Positions 42,112 through 52,354 of a stretch of DNA of 58,200 bases are shown in pieces; position 1 is the stretch's first letter, and the number at the start of each line of letters is the position of its first letter. Made by a program: the position numbers and the translations under genes. The notes under the pieces were generated by a model. That model was given only the letters and a program-made list of their open reading frames with translations. It was not told the origin of the DNA and searched no databases. Origin of the DNA: Dehalococcoidia bacterium (GTDB lineage Bacteria > Chloroflexota > Dehalococcoidia > Tepidiformales > Tepidiformaceae); contig JADLBC010000033.1 in assembly GCA_020847985.1 (NCBI GenBank), positions 1 to 58,200 on the forward strand. The letters are read 5' to 3'.

Positions 42112-42990
42112 GTGACCCGTCCGATTGACCTTGCCGTGATGGGCGGCTCGGGCTTCTACGAGATGCCCGGGCTTTCGGACGTTGAGGAAGTGGCGGTGGA
42201 GACGCCGTTCGGGACACCTTCGGACCATGTGCGGGTCGGCACGCTGGAGGGGGCGCGGGTGGCGTTCCTGGCGCGGCACGGGCGGGGGCACACGCTGCTT
42301 CCCTCGGAGCTGCCGCAGCGGGCGAACTTCTGGGCGCTGAAGTGGCTCGGCGTGCGGCGGGTGCTGGCGATCTCGGCCGTGGGCAGCCTGCGGGAGGACT
42401 TTCGCCCGGGCGACATGGTGGCGCCGGACCAGCTCATCGACCGGACGCGTGCGAACCGGCCCTCGACCTTCTTCGGCGATGGCGTGGTCGCGCATGCGGG
42501 CTTCGCGGAGCCGTTCTCGGAGCCGATGCGGCAGGGCGCCATCGCCGCGGCGCGGGCGGCCGGCGCGACGGTGCACGACGGCGGGACGTACATCGTGATG
42601 GAAGGCCCGGCCTTCGGGACGCGCGCGGAGAGCGAGCTGTACCGCCAGTGGGGGGCGAGCATCGTGGGGATGACGGCGCTGCCGGAGGCGAAGCTCGCGC
42701 GGGAGGCCGAGCTGCCCTATGCCATGCTCGCGGCGGTGACGGATTACGATGCGTGGCACGCCGGGCACGACGCGGTCGATGCGGCGACGGTGTTCGCGGT
42801 GCTTCGCAAGAACGTGGAGACGAGCCGTGAGGCCGTTCGCCACCTGGCGCGGGCGCTGCCGGATGTGAGCGGGTGCCCTTCGACAACCGCGCTGGATGCG
42901 GCGCTGGTGACAGAACCCGGCGCAATCGGGGCCGGCGCGCGGGCGCGGCTGGCGCCCATCCTGCGGCGGCGGTTGGGAGAAGTGGAATGA
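42112..42990 (+). CDS. mtnP: S-methyl-5'-thioadenosine phosphorylase
   Basis: A 292-residue nucleoside phosphorylase that splits methylthioadenosine to adenine and methylthioribose 1-phosphate. It shows GGSGFYEM, LARHGRGHTLLPSELPQRANFWALK, ISAVGSLRED, the substrate segment YIVMEGPAFGTRAESELY and MTALPEAKLARE. The start is GTG at 42112. Its stop overlaps the ATG of the PfkB kinase (ATGA). Confidence 0.96.
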   Translation: MTRPIDLAVMGGSGFYEMPGLSDVEEVAVETPFGTPSDHVRVGTLEGARVAFLARHGRGHTLLPSELPQRANFWALKWLGVRRVLAISAVGSLREDFRPGDMVAPDQLIDRTRANRPSTFFGDGVVAHAGFAEPFSEPMRQGAIAAARAAGATVHDGGTYIVMEGPAFGTRAESELYRQWGASIVGMTALPEAKLAREAELPYAMLAAVTDYDAWHAGHDAVDAATVFAVLRKNVETSREAVRHLARALPDVSGCPSTTALDAALVTEPGAIGAGARARLAPILRRRLGEVE

Positions 42991-43901
42991 CGCTTTTGGT
43001 GGCGGGGTGGGTCGCGATCGACGAGATCGAGACGCCGTTCGCGAAGGTGGAGGATTCGCTCGGGGGTTCGGCGACGTGCGCGGCGATGGCGGCGGCGCTC
43101 TTCACGGACGTGCGGCTGCTGGCGGCCGTGGGTGAGGACTTCCCGGCGCATCACCGGCGCACGCTGGAATCGGTGGCGAGGTTGGACCTCGGCGGGCTGA
43201 CGGTCGAGGGGCCGCGCACGAGCCGCTGGGGCGGCCGCTACCACTACGACCTCAACACGCGTGACACGCTCTACACGGAGCTTGGGGTGAACGCTGCCTG
43301 GCGTCCGGAACTCCCGGCGGGCTGGGAGGATTCGACGACGGCGTTCCTCGCGGCGGGGGACCCGCTCATGCAGCGCGTGCTCATGGGGGCATTGCCGGGC
43401 GCGAAGGCGACGATGGTGGACACGATCAAGTTCTATATCGATGGCATGCCCGGCGAGCTACGGGAAACCATGGGAGCGGCCGACTTCGTAACGGTGAATG
43501 AGAGCGAAGCGCGCGAAATCGCGGGGACGCCCAGCATCGCGAAGGCGGCGCGGGCGCTGCTCGCGGGCGGGCCGAAAGGCGTGATCGTGAAGCTGGGCGA
43601 ATACGGCGCGGCGTTCGTGAGCGAAAGCGACTACTTCGTGGCGCCGGGCTACCCGCTGGAAGAGGTGGTGGACCCGACGGGCGCGGGCGATGCCTTCGCG
43701 GGGGGCTTCCTGGGCTACCTGGACAGCGTGCCCGCGATCACGCCGGCGGAGATTCGCAAGGCGGTGATTTACGGGTCGACGGTGGCGTCGTTCGATGTCG
43801 AGGGATTCGGTCCGTCGCGGCTGCTGACGCTCACGCGGGCGGAAGTGGAGGCGCGCTACGGTGAATTCCGGCGGCTGACGCACTTCGAGGCCGGGGAGTA
43901 G
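42987..43901 (+). CDS. PfkB-family carbohydrate/nucleoside kinase
   Basis: A 304-residue ribokinase-fold kinase. The N-terminal sugar-binding region has SLGGSATCAAMAAALFT. The C-terminal signature DPTGAGDAFAGGF includes catalytic Asp235, and FVTVNESEAREI is also typical. Coupling to mtnP by ATGA suggests it acts on a product of nucleoside breakdown, such as adenosine or a deoxy- or thio-ribose; this is inference. Ordinary sugar kinases share all visible motifs. Confidence 0.88.
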   Translation: MTLLVAGWVAIDEIETPFAKVEDSLGGSATCAAMAAALFTDVRLLAAVGEDFPAHHRRTLESVARLDLGGLTVEGPRTSRWGGRYHYDLNTRDTLYTELGVNAAWRPELPAGWEDSTTAFLAAGDPLMQRVLMGALPGAKATMVDTIKFYIDGMPGELRETMGAADFVTVNESEAREIAGTPSIAKAARALLAGGPKGVIVKLGEYGAAFVSESDYFVAPGYPLEEVVDPTGAGDAFAGGFLGYLDSVPAITPAEIRKAVIYGSTVASFDVEGFGPSRLLTLTRAEVEARYGEFRRLTHFEAGE

Positions 43902-43903
43902 GC

Positions 43904-44812
43904 ATGGCCGAACGCGAGGCGCGGTGGCACGGGGGGGCGCGAACGCACTACGACTACGTGGTGCGGCGCATCTCCGACCGTGACCAGATTCGTGCCCTGC
44001 TGCGGCCGCGCATCGAATACAGCGCCTACGCCCTGGGGCAGCTTGAGCCGGGGTTGTTCGAACGGACAAGCTGGTACTGGTCGCGGGGGGACACGGGATC
44101 GGGGCTGGTGTTGCACAGCCGCGGCGGGCTCGGCGAGGCGACGTTCGTGATGGGCGACGCGGACGCAATCGCGGCGGTGCTGACGATTCACCCGGGGCCG
44201 GCACACACGTACGCAACGTGCCAGCCGCAGCACCTGGACGCTCTCCAGAACGTATACCGGCTCGCGAGCCAGCAGCCGATGATTCGCATGGCGGTGACGA
44301 AGGACGAGTTCCGGGTGATGACGGGGCCGCACGTGGTCGCGCTCGGGGGCGTGGACATCCGCCGGGTGAACGCGCTGTATGGCTCCGAGGGCGGGCCGAG
44401 CTACTACGTGCCGGAGCACATCGACGCGGGGATGTACCGCGGGGTGGTGACGGACGGGCGGCTGGTGGCGGTGGCGGGGACGCACGTGGTCTCGCGGCTG
44501 GAGGGCGTGGCCGTGGTCGGGAACGTGTTCACGCACCCTTCGTACCGGGGACGGGGGTTCGCGACGGCGGCGACGAGCGCGGTGACGGCGGCGCTGCTGG
44601 AGTTCTGCGAATACGTGGTGCTGACGGTGGACCCGAAGAACCTGCCGGCGGTTTCGGCGTATGAGCGGCTGGGCTACCGTGAGGTGTGCCAGCTGGTGGA
44701 GGCGAGCGCGCAGCGGCGCGATCCCTCGGGGCTGGGGAGCATGATGCGGCGCGCGCGGGCGGCTATCCGCGGGCGGAAGTACGATGGAGCCTTCGTAACG
44801 CTCTCACACTGA
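43904..44812 (+). CDS. GNAT-family N-acetyltransferase
   Basis: A 302-residue protein with a C-terminal GNAT domain (about 165-265). It contains the acetyl-CoA loop VFTHPSYRGRGFATAATSAV and the later VDPKNLPAVSAYERLGYREV, as in FR47-like members. The N-terminal half (about 20-150) is a second, diverged domain seen in longer members. The acceptor is unknown. GGGAG precedes the ATG, two bases after the kinase stop, so it belongs to the mtnA operon. Confidence 0.88.
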   Translation: MAEREARWHGGARTHYDYVVRRISDRDQIRALLRPRIEYSAYALGQLEPGLFERTSWYWSRGDTGSGLVLHSRGGLGEATFVMGDADAIAAVLTIHPGPAHTYATCQPQHLDALQNVYRLASQQPMIRMAVTKDEFRVMTGPHVVALGGVDIRRVNALYGSEGGPSYYVPEHIDAGMYRGVVTDGRLVAVAGTHVVSRLEGVAVVGNVFTHPSYRGRGFATAATSAVTAALLEFCEYVVLTVDPKNLPAVSAYERLGYREVCQLVEASAQRRDPSGLGSMMRRARAAIRGRKYDGAFVTLSH

Positions 44813-44854
44813 CGGCGCCGCCGGGGCGGGCCGCTCAATCATCACCGGGCCTAG

Positions 44855-46162
<1,308 letters not shown>

Positions 46163-46187
46163 GCCAGGTCGCGGGCTGGATGTCGCG

Positions 46188-46213
46188 AAGGGGCTCCCCA
46201 CGGGGGGCCTTTT
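46188..46213 (+). terminator. Terminator after ahcY
   Basis: A 12-pair stem (AAGGGGCTCCCC with a few G-T pairs), an AC loop and a TTTT end lie 25 bases after the stop. It can also serve the convergent nuclease gene. Confidence 0.78.
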
Positions 46214-46218
46214 CCATT

Positions 46219-47079
46219 TCAGGGGAGCGTTTCGCAGGCGAGGCCGTCGTTGTCGGCGTCGAGGCGGTTGTCGTCCCTGGGGTCGAAGGTGTCGTGGAAG
46301 GCCTGGGCGGCGGCATGCGTGGCGAAGTGGCGGCAATCGCAGCCGTTGGCGCCGGGGCGGTAGCAGGCGGGGGCCGCGGCGGGGGCGGGCGTCGCGAACA
46401 GGCCGTTGACAGCGGCGCGCGTGGCCGTGGCGATGGGTGCGAAGGCGGAGCCCGCCCAGATGCCTCGCCCGGCTTCGCGCGCGGCGCGCTGCGCGGGGAG
46501 GTAGCGGGATTCGACGTACTTCACATCCGGGGGGTAGGTGACGACGGTGGCCAGGCCGGCGAGCAGGAGCTCTTCGTTCACGAGCCTGCCATCGGCGAGC
46601 CAGGCGTAGCGGAGGAGGCGGCCGTAGCGGTCGCGGTTGGTGATGTCCTTTTCGAGGCAGACCTGCTTGCCTTGGACGAGGGCGCGGTTGAGGGCGCTGG
46701 CCTCGGGGCCGAAGGGCTGCACGGGCTCGCCCGGAGCGACCGTTTCCGGGGTATCGACGCCGATGTAGCGGACGCGATCCTCGGCGCCGTTGATGGTCAC
46801 GACGATGGTGTCGCCATCGACGACGCGGGTGGCGGTGGCCCACTGGCAGGCCGGGAGCTGCGCGGCGGGCGGCGTGGCCACGACCGTGGCGGTGCTGGCC
46901 GGCGGGCGCGATCCCGTGGCGGCCGGCGGCGTGGCGATGGCCGGGGACGGCGTGGCGATGACCGTGGCCGATGACGGCGGCAGCGGGCTCGTGGCCGTGG
47001 GATCGGCGATGGGCGCGCGCGCGGGCGCGGCACAGCCGGTGAGCAGCACGGTGGCGGCCAATAGCACGCGGGGATGCAT
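46219..47079 (-). CDS. Thermonuclease-like lipoprotein with Excalibur domain
   Basis: A 286-residue exported protein. The signal ends LLTGC (lipobox), followed by an Ala/Pro/Thr linker to about residue 78. The staphylococcal-nuclease domain has RVVDGDTIVV, VRYIGVDTPET, KDITNRDRYGRLLRYAW and AQRAAREAGRGIW, with the Arg/Asp/Glu set for Ca-dependent cleavage. The C-terminal Excalibur domain (DCRHFATHAAAQAFHDTF and DADNDGLACE) is a Ca-binding motif. It likely degrades extracellular DNA or RNA at the cell surface. Confidence 0.92.
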   Translation of the reverse strand: MHPRVLLAATVLLTGCAAPARAPIADPTATSPLPPSSATVIATPSPAIATPPAATGSRPPASTATVVATPPAAQLPACQWATATRVVDGDTIVVTINGAEDRVRYIGVDTPETVAPGEPVQPFGPEASALNRALVQGKQVCLEKDITNRDRYGRLLRYAWLADGRLVNEELLLAGLATVVTYPPDVKYVESRYLPAQRAAREAGRGIWAGSAFAPIATATRAAVNGLFATPAPAAAPACYRPGANGCDCRHFATHAAAQAFHDTFDPRDDNRLDADNDGLACETLP

Positions 47080-47180
47080 CGCAAACGATGATGCCTGATT
47101 CGCGCGACAGCCGTTGGCGCGTGACACCGGGGCGCGCGGTTTCGGCGTATCGTCCGGGGCAACGCACGGGGAGGCAGGCC

Positions 47181-47987
47181 ATGACAACGATCGGGCTCGA
47201 TGAGGTGATCAGCGAGGAGCCGGAGCAGTACGACTGGGAGGCGCTGGTGGGCGGGCTCAACCGCCTGTTGCGGCTGAAGACGACGCCCATCGGGATGAAG
47301 CTCTTTCGCACGAAAGCGGAGATGGAGGCGATCCCGAAGATCCGGCGGCCTTCGGCGAAGCACACGACGGACCAGGTGGTGGCACAGGCGGCGCGCCTGG
47401 GCTGGACCGTGGGCATCACGAACGAGGACCTGGCGGGGGCACAATGCGGCGCCGTCATCGGCTTGCGGCCGCAGGATGAGCAGTGGCTCTCCGGGCAATC
47501 GATGAAGGGCGTGTGGTTCGAGACGCTGGAGGATTCGGCGGCGCACCAGGCGGCGATGGATGTGGTGCCACACGGCCAGTTCGAGGCAATGGCCGTTTCG
47601 CCGCTGACCTCGGGCCGGCTGGACCCGCCGGACGTGTGCCTGGTCTACGCGACGCCGGGGCAGATGATCATCCTCATCAACGGGCTGCAGTGGTCCGGGT
47701 ACAAGAAGTTCGAATGGAGCGTCGTCGGGGAGTCGGCGTGCGCGGATTCGTGGGGGCGGGCGCTGACGACGGGCGAGCCGAGCCTCGCGATCCCGTGCTT
47801 CGCGGAGCGGCGGTACGGCGGGGTGCTCGATGACGAGCTCTTGATGGCGATGCCGCCGAAATACCTGCCGCGGGCGATCGCGGGGATGGAGCGTCTCGCC
47901 GGGAACGGCCTGCGTTACCCGATCCCGCAGTACGGCATCCAATCGGACGCGCAAGCGGGGCTGGGGGTGAGCTACCCCGGGAGGTAA
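47181..47987 (+). CDS. DUF169 family protein
   Basis: A 268-residue cytoplasmic protein with the DUF169 pattern: LNRLLRLKTTPIGMKLFR near the start, then CGAVIGLRP, SPLTSGRLDPPDVCLVYATPGQMIILINGLQW, and ESACADSWGRALTTGEPSLAIPCFAERRYGG. Two conserved Cys (in ESACAD and IPCF) might bind a metal or cofactor, but the function of this family is not known to me. GGAGG precedes the ATG, and a TATCGT box lies about 30 bases upstream. Confidence 0.85.
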   Translation: MTTIGLDEVISEEPEQYDWEALVGGLNRLLRLKTTPIGMKLFRTKAEMEAIPKIRRPSAKHTTDQVVAQAARLGWTVGITNEDLAGAQCGAVIGLRPQDEQWLSGQSMKGVWFETLEDSAAHQAAMDVVPHGQFEAMAVSPLTSGRLDPPDVCLVYATPGQMIILINGLQWSGYKKFEWSVVGESACADSWGRALTTGEPSLAIPCFAERRYGGVLDDELLMAMPPKYLPRAIAGMERLAGNGLRYPIPQYGIQSDAQAGLGVSYPGR

Positions 47988-47991
47988 ACGA

Positions 47992-48014
47992 GGCTCGAGG
48001 CTCGAGGCTCGAGG
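47992..48014. repeat. Heptamer tandem array (GGCTCGA type, three units)
   Basis: Three perfect GGCTCGA units plus GG begin four bases after the DUF169 stop codon. The unit matches one unit of the array at 38791-38820. Confidence 0.82.
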
Positions 48015-48113
48015 CGGAGACAAGAACGTAGTGGGGTGTCCCCGGGGTCCCTTACGCGCTTCACCCCGTCCCCTATGGGCGGGCTCCCGATGTGCCGGCG
48101 GGAACGGCGCGCC

Positions 48114-48119
48114 TACCCT
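48114..48119 (+). promoter_or_regulatory. -10 box (TACCCT) of the Thr/Pro-rich lipoprotein
   Basis: TACCCT ends seven bases before the ATG at 48127. The intervening CGGGGAC is only a poor ribosome site, so a leaderless start is possible. Confidence 0.35.
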
Positions 48120-48126
48120 CGGGGAC

Positions 48127-48681
48127 ATGAAGAACGCACGCCGCCTGTTGGCTCTGCCGGCACTCGCGATGGTCGCGGTCGCGGGGAGCGCGTGCCTTGG
48201 GTATGCGCCGGAGGGGGCGGTGGCGACACCGGCGGCGCCGGGGCAGAGTGCGGCGTCGCGGCTGCCGGAGCTGCTTTCGCAGTTGCAGGGCGCGGGGGCG
48301 GGGCTGGAACTGCTGGACACGCCTTCGAACCAGGTGCTGGCGGCGCAGGACCAGCAGGGCAAGTTCGCCGATGAGACGACGCCCACGGTGACGGCAACGG
48401 TGACGGGGACACGCACGGTGACGCCGACCTCGGTCGCGCAGACGAACCCCACGAACACGCCGCGGCCGGGGACGCCGACGCGCACGCCGACGACGCCGGC
48501 TTCGACACCGACGCCGGCGCCCAGCGCGACCGCGACGGCATCGGCCACGAGCACGCCCACGACCACCGCAACGGCGACGGCGACGGCTACTTCGACCGCG
48601 ACGGCGACGCCAACCCCGACTTCGACGCCGACCCCGAACCCGACGCCCCCGACCGAGGGCACGCCTCCGACGGAGCACTGA
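48127..48681 (+). CDS. Lipoprotein with long Thr/Pro-rich tail
   Basis: A 184-residue predicted lipoprotein. The signal ends AVAGSAC. A short region (about 40-75, LPELLSQLQGAGAGLELLDTP) may be helical. The rest is low-complexity Thr/Pro/Ala/Ser (TPTRTPTTP and TATATATS repeats), like the outer tail of the kinase at 14753. It may be a surface stalk or glycosylation target; function unknown. Confidence 0.72.
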   Translation: MKNARRLLALPALAMVAVAGSACLGYAPEGAVATPAAPGQSAASRLPELLSQLQGAGAGLELLDTPSNQVLAAQDQQGKFADETTPTVTATVTGTRTVTPTSVAQTNPTNTPRPGTPTRTPTTPASTPTPAPSATATASATSTPTTTATATATATSTATATPTPTSTPTPNPTPPTEGTPPTEH

Positions 48682-48682
48682 C

Positions 48683-49240
48683 GTGGAAGACGCCCTTGTG
48701 CGGGCACGATGCGGACGGTGCGGGCGCGGGCTTGCCTTCGACGAGTGGTCGCGGGGGATGGACCGCTGCCAGCAGTGCGCGCCGCACGGGGCATCGCCGG
48801 CGGCGGCCTACGTGCCGGGACCGCGTGCGGCAAGCGCACCGGGCCGGGCGCCGGTGGCCGTGCCGGGTGGGTTCGAACTCAACGACGACGAAACGGCGCA
48901 ATACGAGCGGCTGCTCGATGACATCCCCGAGGAGCTGGTCGATGAGCTGATCGCGGCGCTGGAGGAAGAGGCCAGCCGCCGCGCGACGGCGGAGGAGCCG
49001 AAAGGGCCGCTCCAGGGAGTGCTCGAAGAGCTGGGGGTGGGGCAATCGCCGCGGGACGCGCAGTGGGCCATGTGGGGCTTCGCGATCGGATTCGCGGGGA
49101 ACGTGGCACTGGTGAAGTACGCGCAGATGGCTTCCGGGGCAGCGATGAGCGAGTTCGTGGCGCCGGTGCTCGTGGGCGGGCTGGTGGCTGGTGGCGCGTG
49201 CGCGCTCCTGGGCTGGGGATTTGCGCGCCTGCGGGGATAG
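48683..49240 (+). CDS. Zinc-ribbon membrane protein of unknown function
   Basis: A 185-residue protein with an N-terminal four-Cys zinc ribbon (Cys10, Cys13, Cys29, Cys32). A Pro/Ala linker leads to an acidic helix (DIPEELVDELIAALEEEAS), and two C-terminal transmembrane helices span about 127-148 and 156-183. The GTG start lies one base after the preceding stop, so both are likely cotranscribed. It ends exactly where the convergent HxlR gene ends. Not recognised. Confidence 0.7.
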   Translation: MEDALVRARCGRCGRGLAFDEWSRGMDRCQQCAPHGASPAAAYVPGPRAASAPGRAPVAVPGGFELNDDETAQYERLLDDIPEELVDELIAALEEEASRRATAEEPKGPLQGVLEELGVGQSPRDAQWAMWGFAIGFAGNVALVKYAQMASGAAMSEFVAPVLVGGLVAGGACALLGWGFARLRG

Positions 49241-49660
49241 TCAGGCGCTGACGAAGCGGACGCGGCTGCGCGGCGCGGGCCGGGCGCAGGTCGGGCAGTG
49301 GTAGACGAGCGAGACGCCGTGGCCACATTCGTTATCGACAAGCTGGAGGTCGTGCTCGGAGTGCTTTTCGCCCCAGGCGGCGAGGGCGCCGACGACGACG
49401 CCGAGTTCGTGGCCTTTGCCGGTGAGGTGGTATTCGAAGCGCGGCGGGCGGTCGGTGTACTGGCGGCGCTGGATGATGCGCTCGCGTTCGAGGAGCTTGA
49501 GGCGGTCGGAAAGGATGGCCGGGGGGATGCCCTCGACGGTTTCGCGGAGGTCGGAGAAGCGGGTATGGCCGCGGAGGACGTCGCGGATGATGAGGAGTGT
49601 CCAACGATCGCCAACGACGTCGAGGGTGGCGGCAATGGGGCATTTCAGTTTGCGCGGCAT
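49241..49660 (-). CDS. HxlR-family transcriptional regulator
   Basis: A 139-residue winged-helix regulator. Family marks include KCPIAATLDVVGDRWTLLIIRDVL, TRFSDLRETVEGIPPAILSDRLKLLE and FEYHLTGKGHEL. The C-terminus adds a CGH plus CPTC set of possible zinc ligands. HxlR proteins usually repress neighbouring enzymes in response to electrophiles or redox change. It is divergent from fbiC, a plausible target. GAGGGG precedes the ATG. Confidence 0.93.
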   Translation of the reverse strand: MPRKLKCPIAATLDVVGDRWTLLIIRDVLRGHTRFSDLRETVEGIPPAILSDRLKLLERERIIQRRQYTDRPPRFEYHLTGKGHELGVVVGALAAWGEKHSEHDLQLVDNECGHGVSLVYHCPTCARPAPRSRVRFVSA

Positions 49661-49686
49661 GGGTTCCCCTCGGGGTCGGTTGCGAT

Positions 49687-49715
49687 ATGATACGAACGCG
49701 ACAGGGTAGATACAA
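49687..49715 (-). promoter_or_regulatory. Promoter of the HxlR regulator
   Basis: TTGTAT (49710-49715) and TATCAT (49687-49692) on the minus strand are separated by exactly 17 bases. They overlap the region that must also hold the fbiC promoter, so one operator could control both. Confidence 0.6.
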
Positions 49716-49761
49716 GAACTGAACTTACCCATCCCGGATGACGGGCGCGCGGAGGTAAGCC

Positions 49762-52221
49762 ATGGACTTCCGCACCCGGGGGATTCTTTCGGCGGCCCGC
49801 GAAGGGCGGCTGCCGACGGCCGAGGAGGCGCACCATCTCGCGGCACACGCGGGGCTGGAGCCGCTGCTGGAAACGGCCTCGGCGATGCGCGATGGGGCGC
49901 ACGCGAACGTGGTCTCGTACTCGCGGAAGGTGTTCATCCCGCTGACGCAGCTCTGCCGGGACGTGTGCCACTACTGCACATTCGCGAAGCCGCCGCGGCC
50001 GGGGCAGCGCGCCTACCTGACGCCGGAGGAAGTGCTGGCGATCGCGCGGGCGGGGGCGGCGGCGGGGTGCCAGGAGGCGCTGTTCACGCTGGGCGACAAG
50101 CCGGAGCTTCGCTACAAGGTGGCGAAGCAGGAACTCGCCGAGCTGGGCCACGAAACGACGATTTCGTACCTGACGGCAATGGCGGAACTGGTGCTAAAGG
50201 AGACCGGGCTGCTGCCGCACGCGAACCCGGGAGTGATGACGCGCGAGGAGATCGCGGCGCTGCGCCGGGTGACGGTTTCGCAGGGGATCATGCTGGAGAG
50301 CGCGAGCGACCGCCTGCACCAGAAGGGGCAGGTCCATCACGGGTCGCCGGATAAGCGGCCGAAAGTGCGGCTGGAAACGATGCGGCACGCGGGCGAGCTT
50401 GGGGTGCCATTCACGTCGGGCGTGCTCATCGGCATCGGGGAGACGCGCGCGGAGCGGGTGGACGCGTTCCTGGCGCTGCGGGCGCTGCACCTGGAGTTCG
50501 GGCACATCCAGGAGATCATCGTCCAGAACTTCCGGGCGAAGCCGGATACGAAGATGGCGAACGCGCCGGAGCCGGACCTGGACGACCTGCTGTGGACGAT
50601 CGCGCTCGCGCGGGTGGTGTTCGGGGCGGAGATGAACATCCAGGCGCCGCCGAACCTGAGCTACGACCTCTACCCGCGGCTGATCGCGGCGGGGCTGAAC
50701 GACTGGGGCGGGGTTTCGCCGGTGACGCCGGACCACGTGAACCCGGAGGCGCCCTGGCCGCACCTCGAGGAGCTTCGCGCGAACACGGCGGCGTGTGGGA
50801 AGGTGCTCACGGAGCGGCTCGCGATCTACCCGGCGTACGCGCGCGACGGCGACCGCTGGCTGGATGCGGCGCTGCGGACGCCGGTGATCCGTGCGATTGA
50901 TGGCGAGGGGTTCGCGCGCACGGAGGAATGGTCGCCCGGGGAACTGACGGCCATCCCGGCGGGGTACGAGGATGTGCTGACGCCCCACGAGCCGCGGGCG
51001 CGGGAGCACGTTTCGGCGGACGTGCGCGGGCTCATTTCGCGGGCGGAAGCGGGCGAGGACCTGCGCGAGAGCGAAGTCGCGAGGCTGTTCCGGGCGCGCG
51101 GCGAGGACTTCTTCGCGGTGTGCGAGGCGGCGGACCGGCTGCGCCGGCAGGTGAACGGCGACACGGTGACGTACGTCGTGAACCGGAACATCAACTACAC
51201 GAACATCTGCTACTTCAAGTGCCAGTTCTGCGCGTTTTCGAAGGGAAAGCTAAGCGAGAACCTGCGCGGGCAGCCCTATGACCTGGGGACGGAGGAAATC
51301 GTGCGGCGGGCGCGCGAGGCGTGGGCGCGCGGCGCGACGGAGGTGTGCATGCAGGGCGGCATCCACCCCGAATACACGGGCGAGACGTACCTGGCGATCG
51401 CGAACGCGGTGAAGGAGGCGCTGCCGGACATGCACGTGCACGCGTTCTCGCCGCTGGAGGTCTGGCAGGGAGCGGAGACGCTCGGGGTGAGCCTGCGGGA
51501 GTTCCTGGTGCAGCTGAAGGCGGCGGGCCTGGGCACGCTCCCGGGGACGGCGGCCGAGGTGCTGGACGATGGCGTGCGCGCGACGCTCTGCCCGGACAAG
51601 ATAACGGCGAGCCAATGGGTGCAGGTGATCGAAGAGGCGCACCGGGTGGGCTTCAAGACGACCTCGACGATCATGTACGGGCATGTCGACGGGCCGGAGA
51701 GCTGGGCGCGGCACATGATCACGCTGCGGGAGCTGCAGCAGCGCACGGGGGGGATCACGGAGTTCGTGCCGTTGCCGTTCGTGCACATGGAGGCGCCGAT
51801 CTACCTCAAGGGGCGGGCTCGCAAGGGGCCGACATTCCGGGAGGCGGTGCTGATGCACGCGGTGGCGCGACTGGTGCTGCACCCGCACATCCCGAACATC
51901 CAGGTTTCGTGGGTGAAGATGGGCGTGGAAGGGGTGAAGGCGTGCCTGCAGGCGGGCTGCAACGACCTCGGCGGGACGCTGATGAACGAAAGCATCACGC
52001 GGGCGGCGGGGACACAGCACGGGCAGGAGCTGCCGCCGGAGCGGATGGACGAGATCATTCGCGGCATCGGGCGGACGCCGAAGCAGCGTTCGACGGCGTA
52101 CGGCGAGCCGCCGGCGGCACAGGTGCGCCGTTCGTACGATGCGCCGGAAATGGAGCCGATCGTGCTCACGCCGGTGAAGAAGTACGCGCGGACGGAGCGG
52201 GAGGGGGCGACGGCGCCGTAG
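49762..52221 (+). CDS. fbiC: FO synthase, fused CofG-CofH
   Basis: An 819-residue double radical-SAM enzyme that makes FO, the chromophore of coenzyme F420, from tyrosine and a ribityl-uracil. The CofG half carries CRDVCHYC (Cys65, 69, 72) and the CofH half CYFKCQFC (Cys483, 487, 490). Other marks are YLTPEEVLAIARAG, LESASDRL, EVCMQGGIHPEY and PFVHMEAPIYLKG. The fused form is known from actinobacteria and some other phyla. No other F420 gene is in the window. A GGAGG lies upstream of the ATG. Confidence 0.97.
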   Translation: MDFRTRGILSAAREGRLPTAEEAHHLAAHAGLEPLLETASAMRDGAHANVVSYSRKVFIPLTQLCRDVCHYCTFAKPPRPGQRAYLTPEEVLAIARAGAAAGCQEALFTLGDKPELRYKVAKQELAELGHETTISYLTAMAELVLKETGLLPHANPGVMTREEIAALRRVTVSQGIMLESASDRLHQKGQVHHGSPDKRPKVRLETMRHAGELGVPFTSGVLIGIGETRAERVDAFLALRALHLEFGHIQEIIVQNFRAKPDTKMANAPEPDLDDLLWTIALARVVFGAEMNIQAPPNLSYDLYPRLIAAGLNDWGGVSPVTPDHVNPEAPWPHLEELRANTAACGKVLTERLAIYPAYARDGDRWLDAALRTPVIRAIDGEGFARTEEWSPGELTAIPAGYEDVLTPHEPRAREHVSADVRGLISRAEAGEDLRESEVARLFRARGEDFFAVCEAADRLRRQVNGDTVTYVVNRNINYTNICYFKCQFCAFSKGKLSENLRGQPYDLGTEEIVRRAREAWARGATEVCMQGGIHPEYTGETYLAIANAVKEALPDMHVHAFSPLEVWQGAETLGVSLREFLVQLKAAGLGTLPGTAAEVLDDGVRATLCPDKITASQWVQVIEEAHRVGFKTTSTIMYGHVDGPESWARHMITLRELQQRTGGITEFVPLPFVHMEAPIYLKGRARKGPTFREAVLMHAVARLVLHPHIPNIQVSWVKMGVEGVKACLQAGCNDLGGTLMNESITRAAGTQHGQELPPERMDEIIRGIGRTPKQRSTAYGEPPAAQVRRSYDAPEMEPIVLTPVKKYARTEREGATAP

Positions 52222-52354
52222 GGGGATTCCTTCTGACGTGGTCATGGACATGCAGGCTGCGCGGGCGATTCGACTCCGAGGAGTAGATGGAACTCGGAGC
52301 GGATGCCTGATATCGTCACAGTCCTAAGGATCTGTCCATCTGGCAGGTCGGCGA

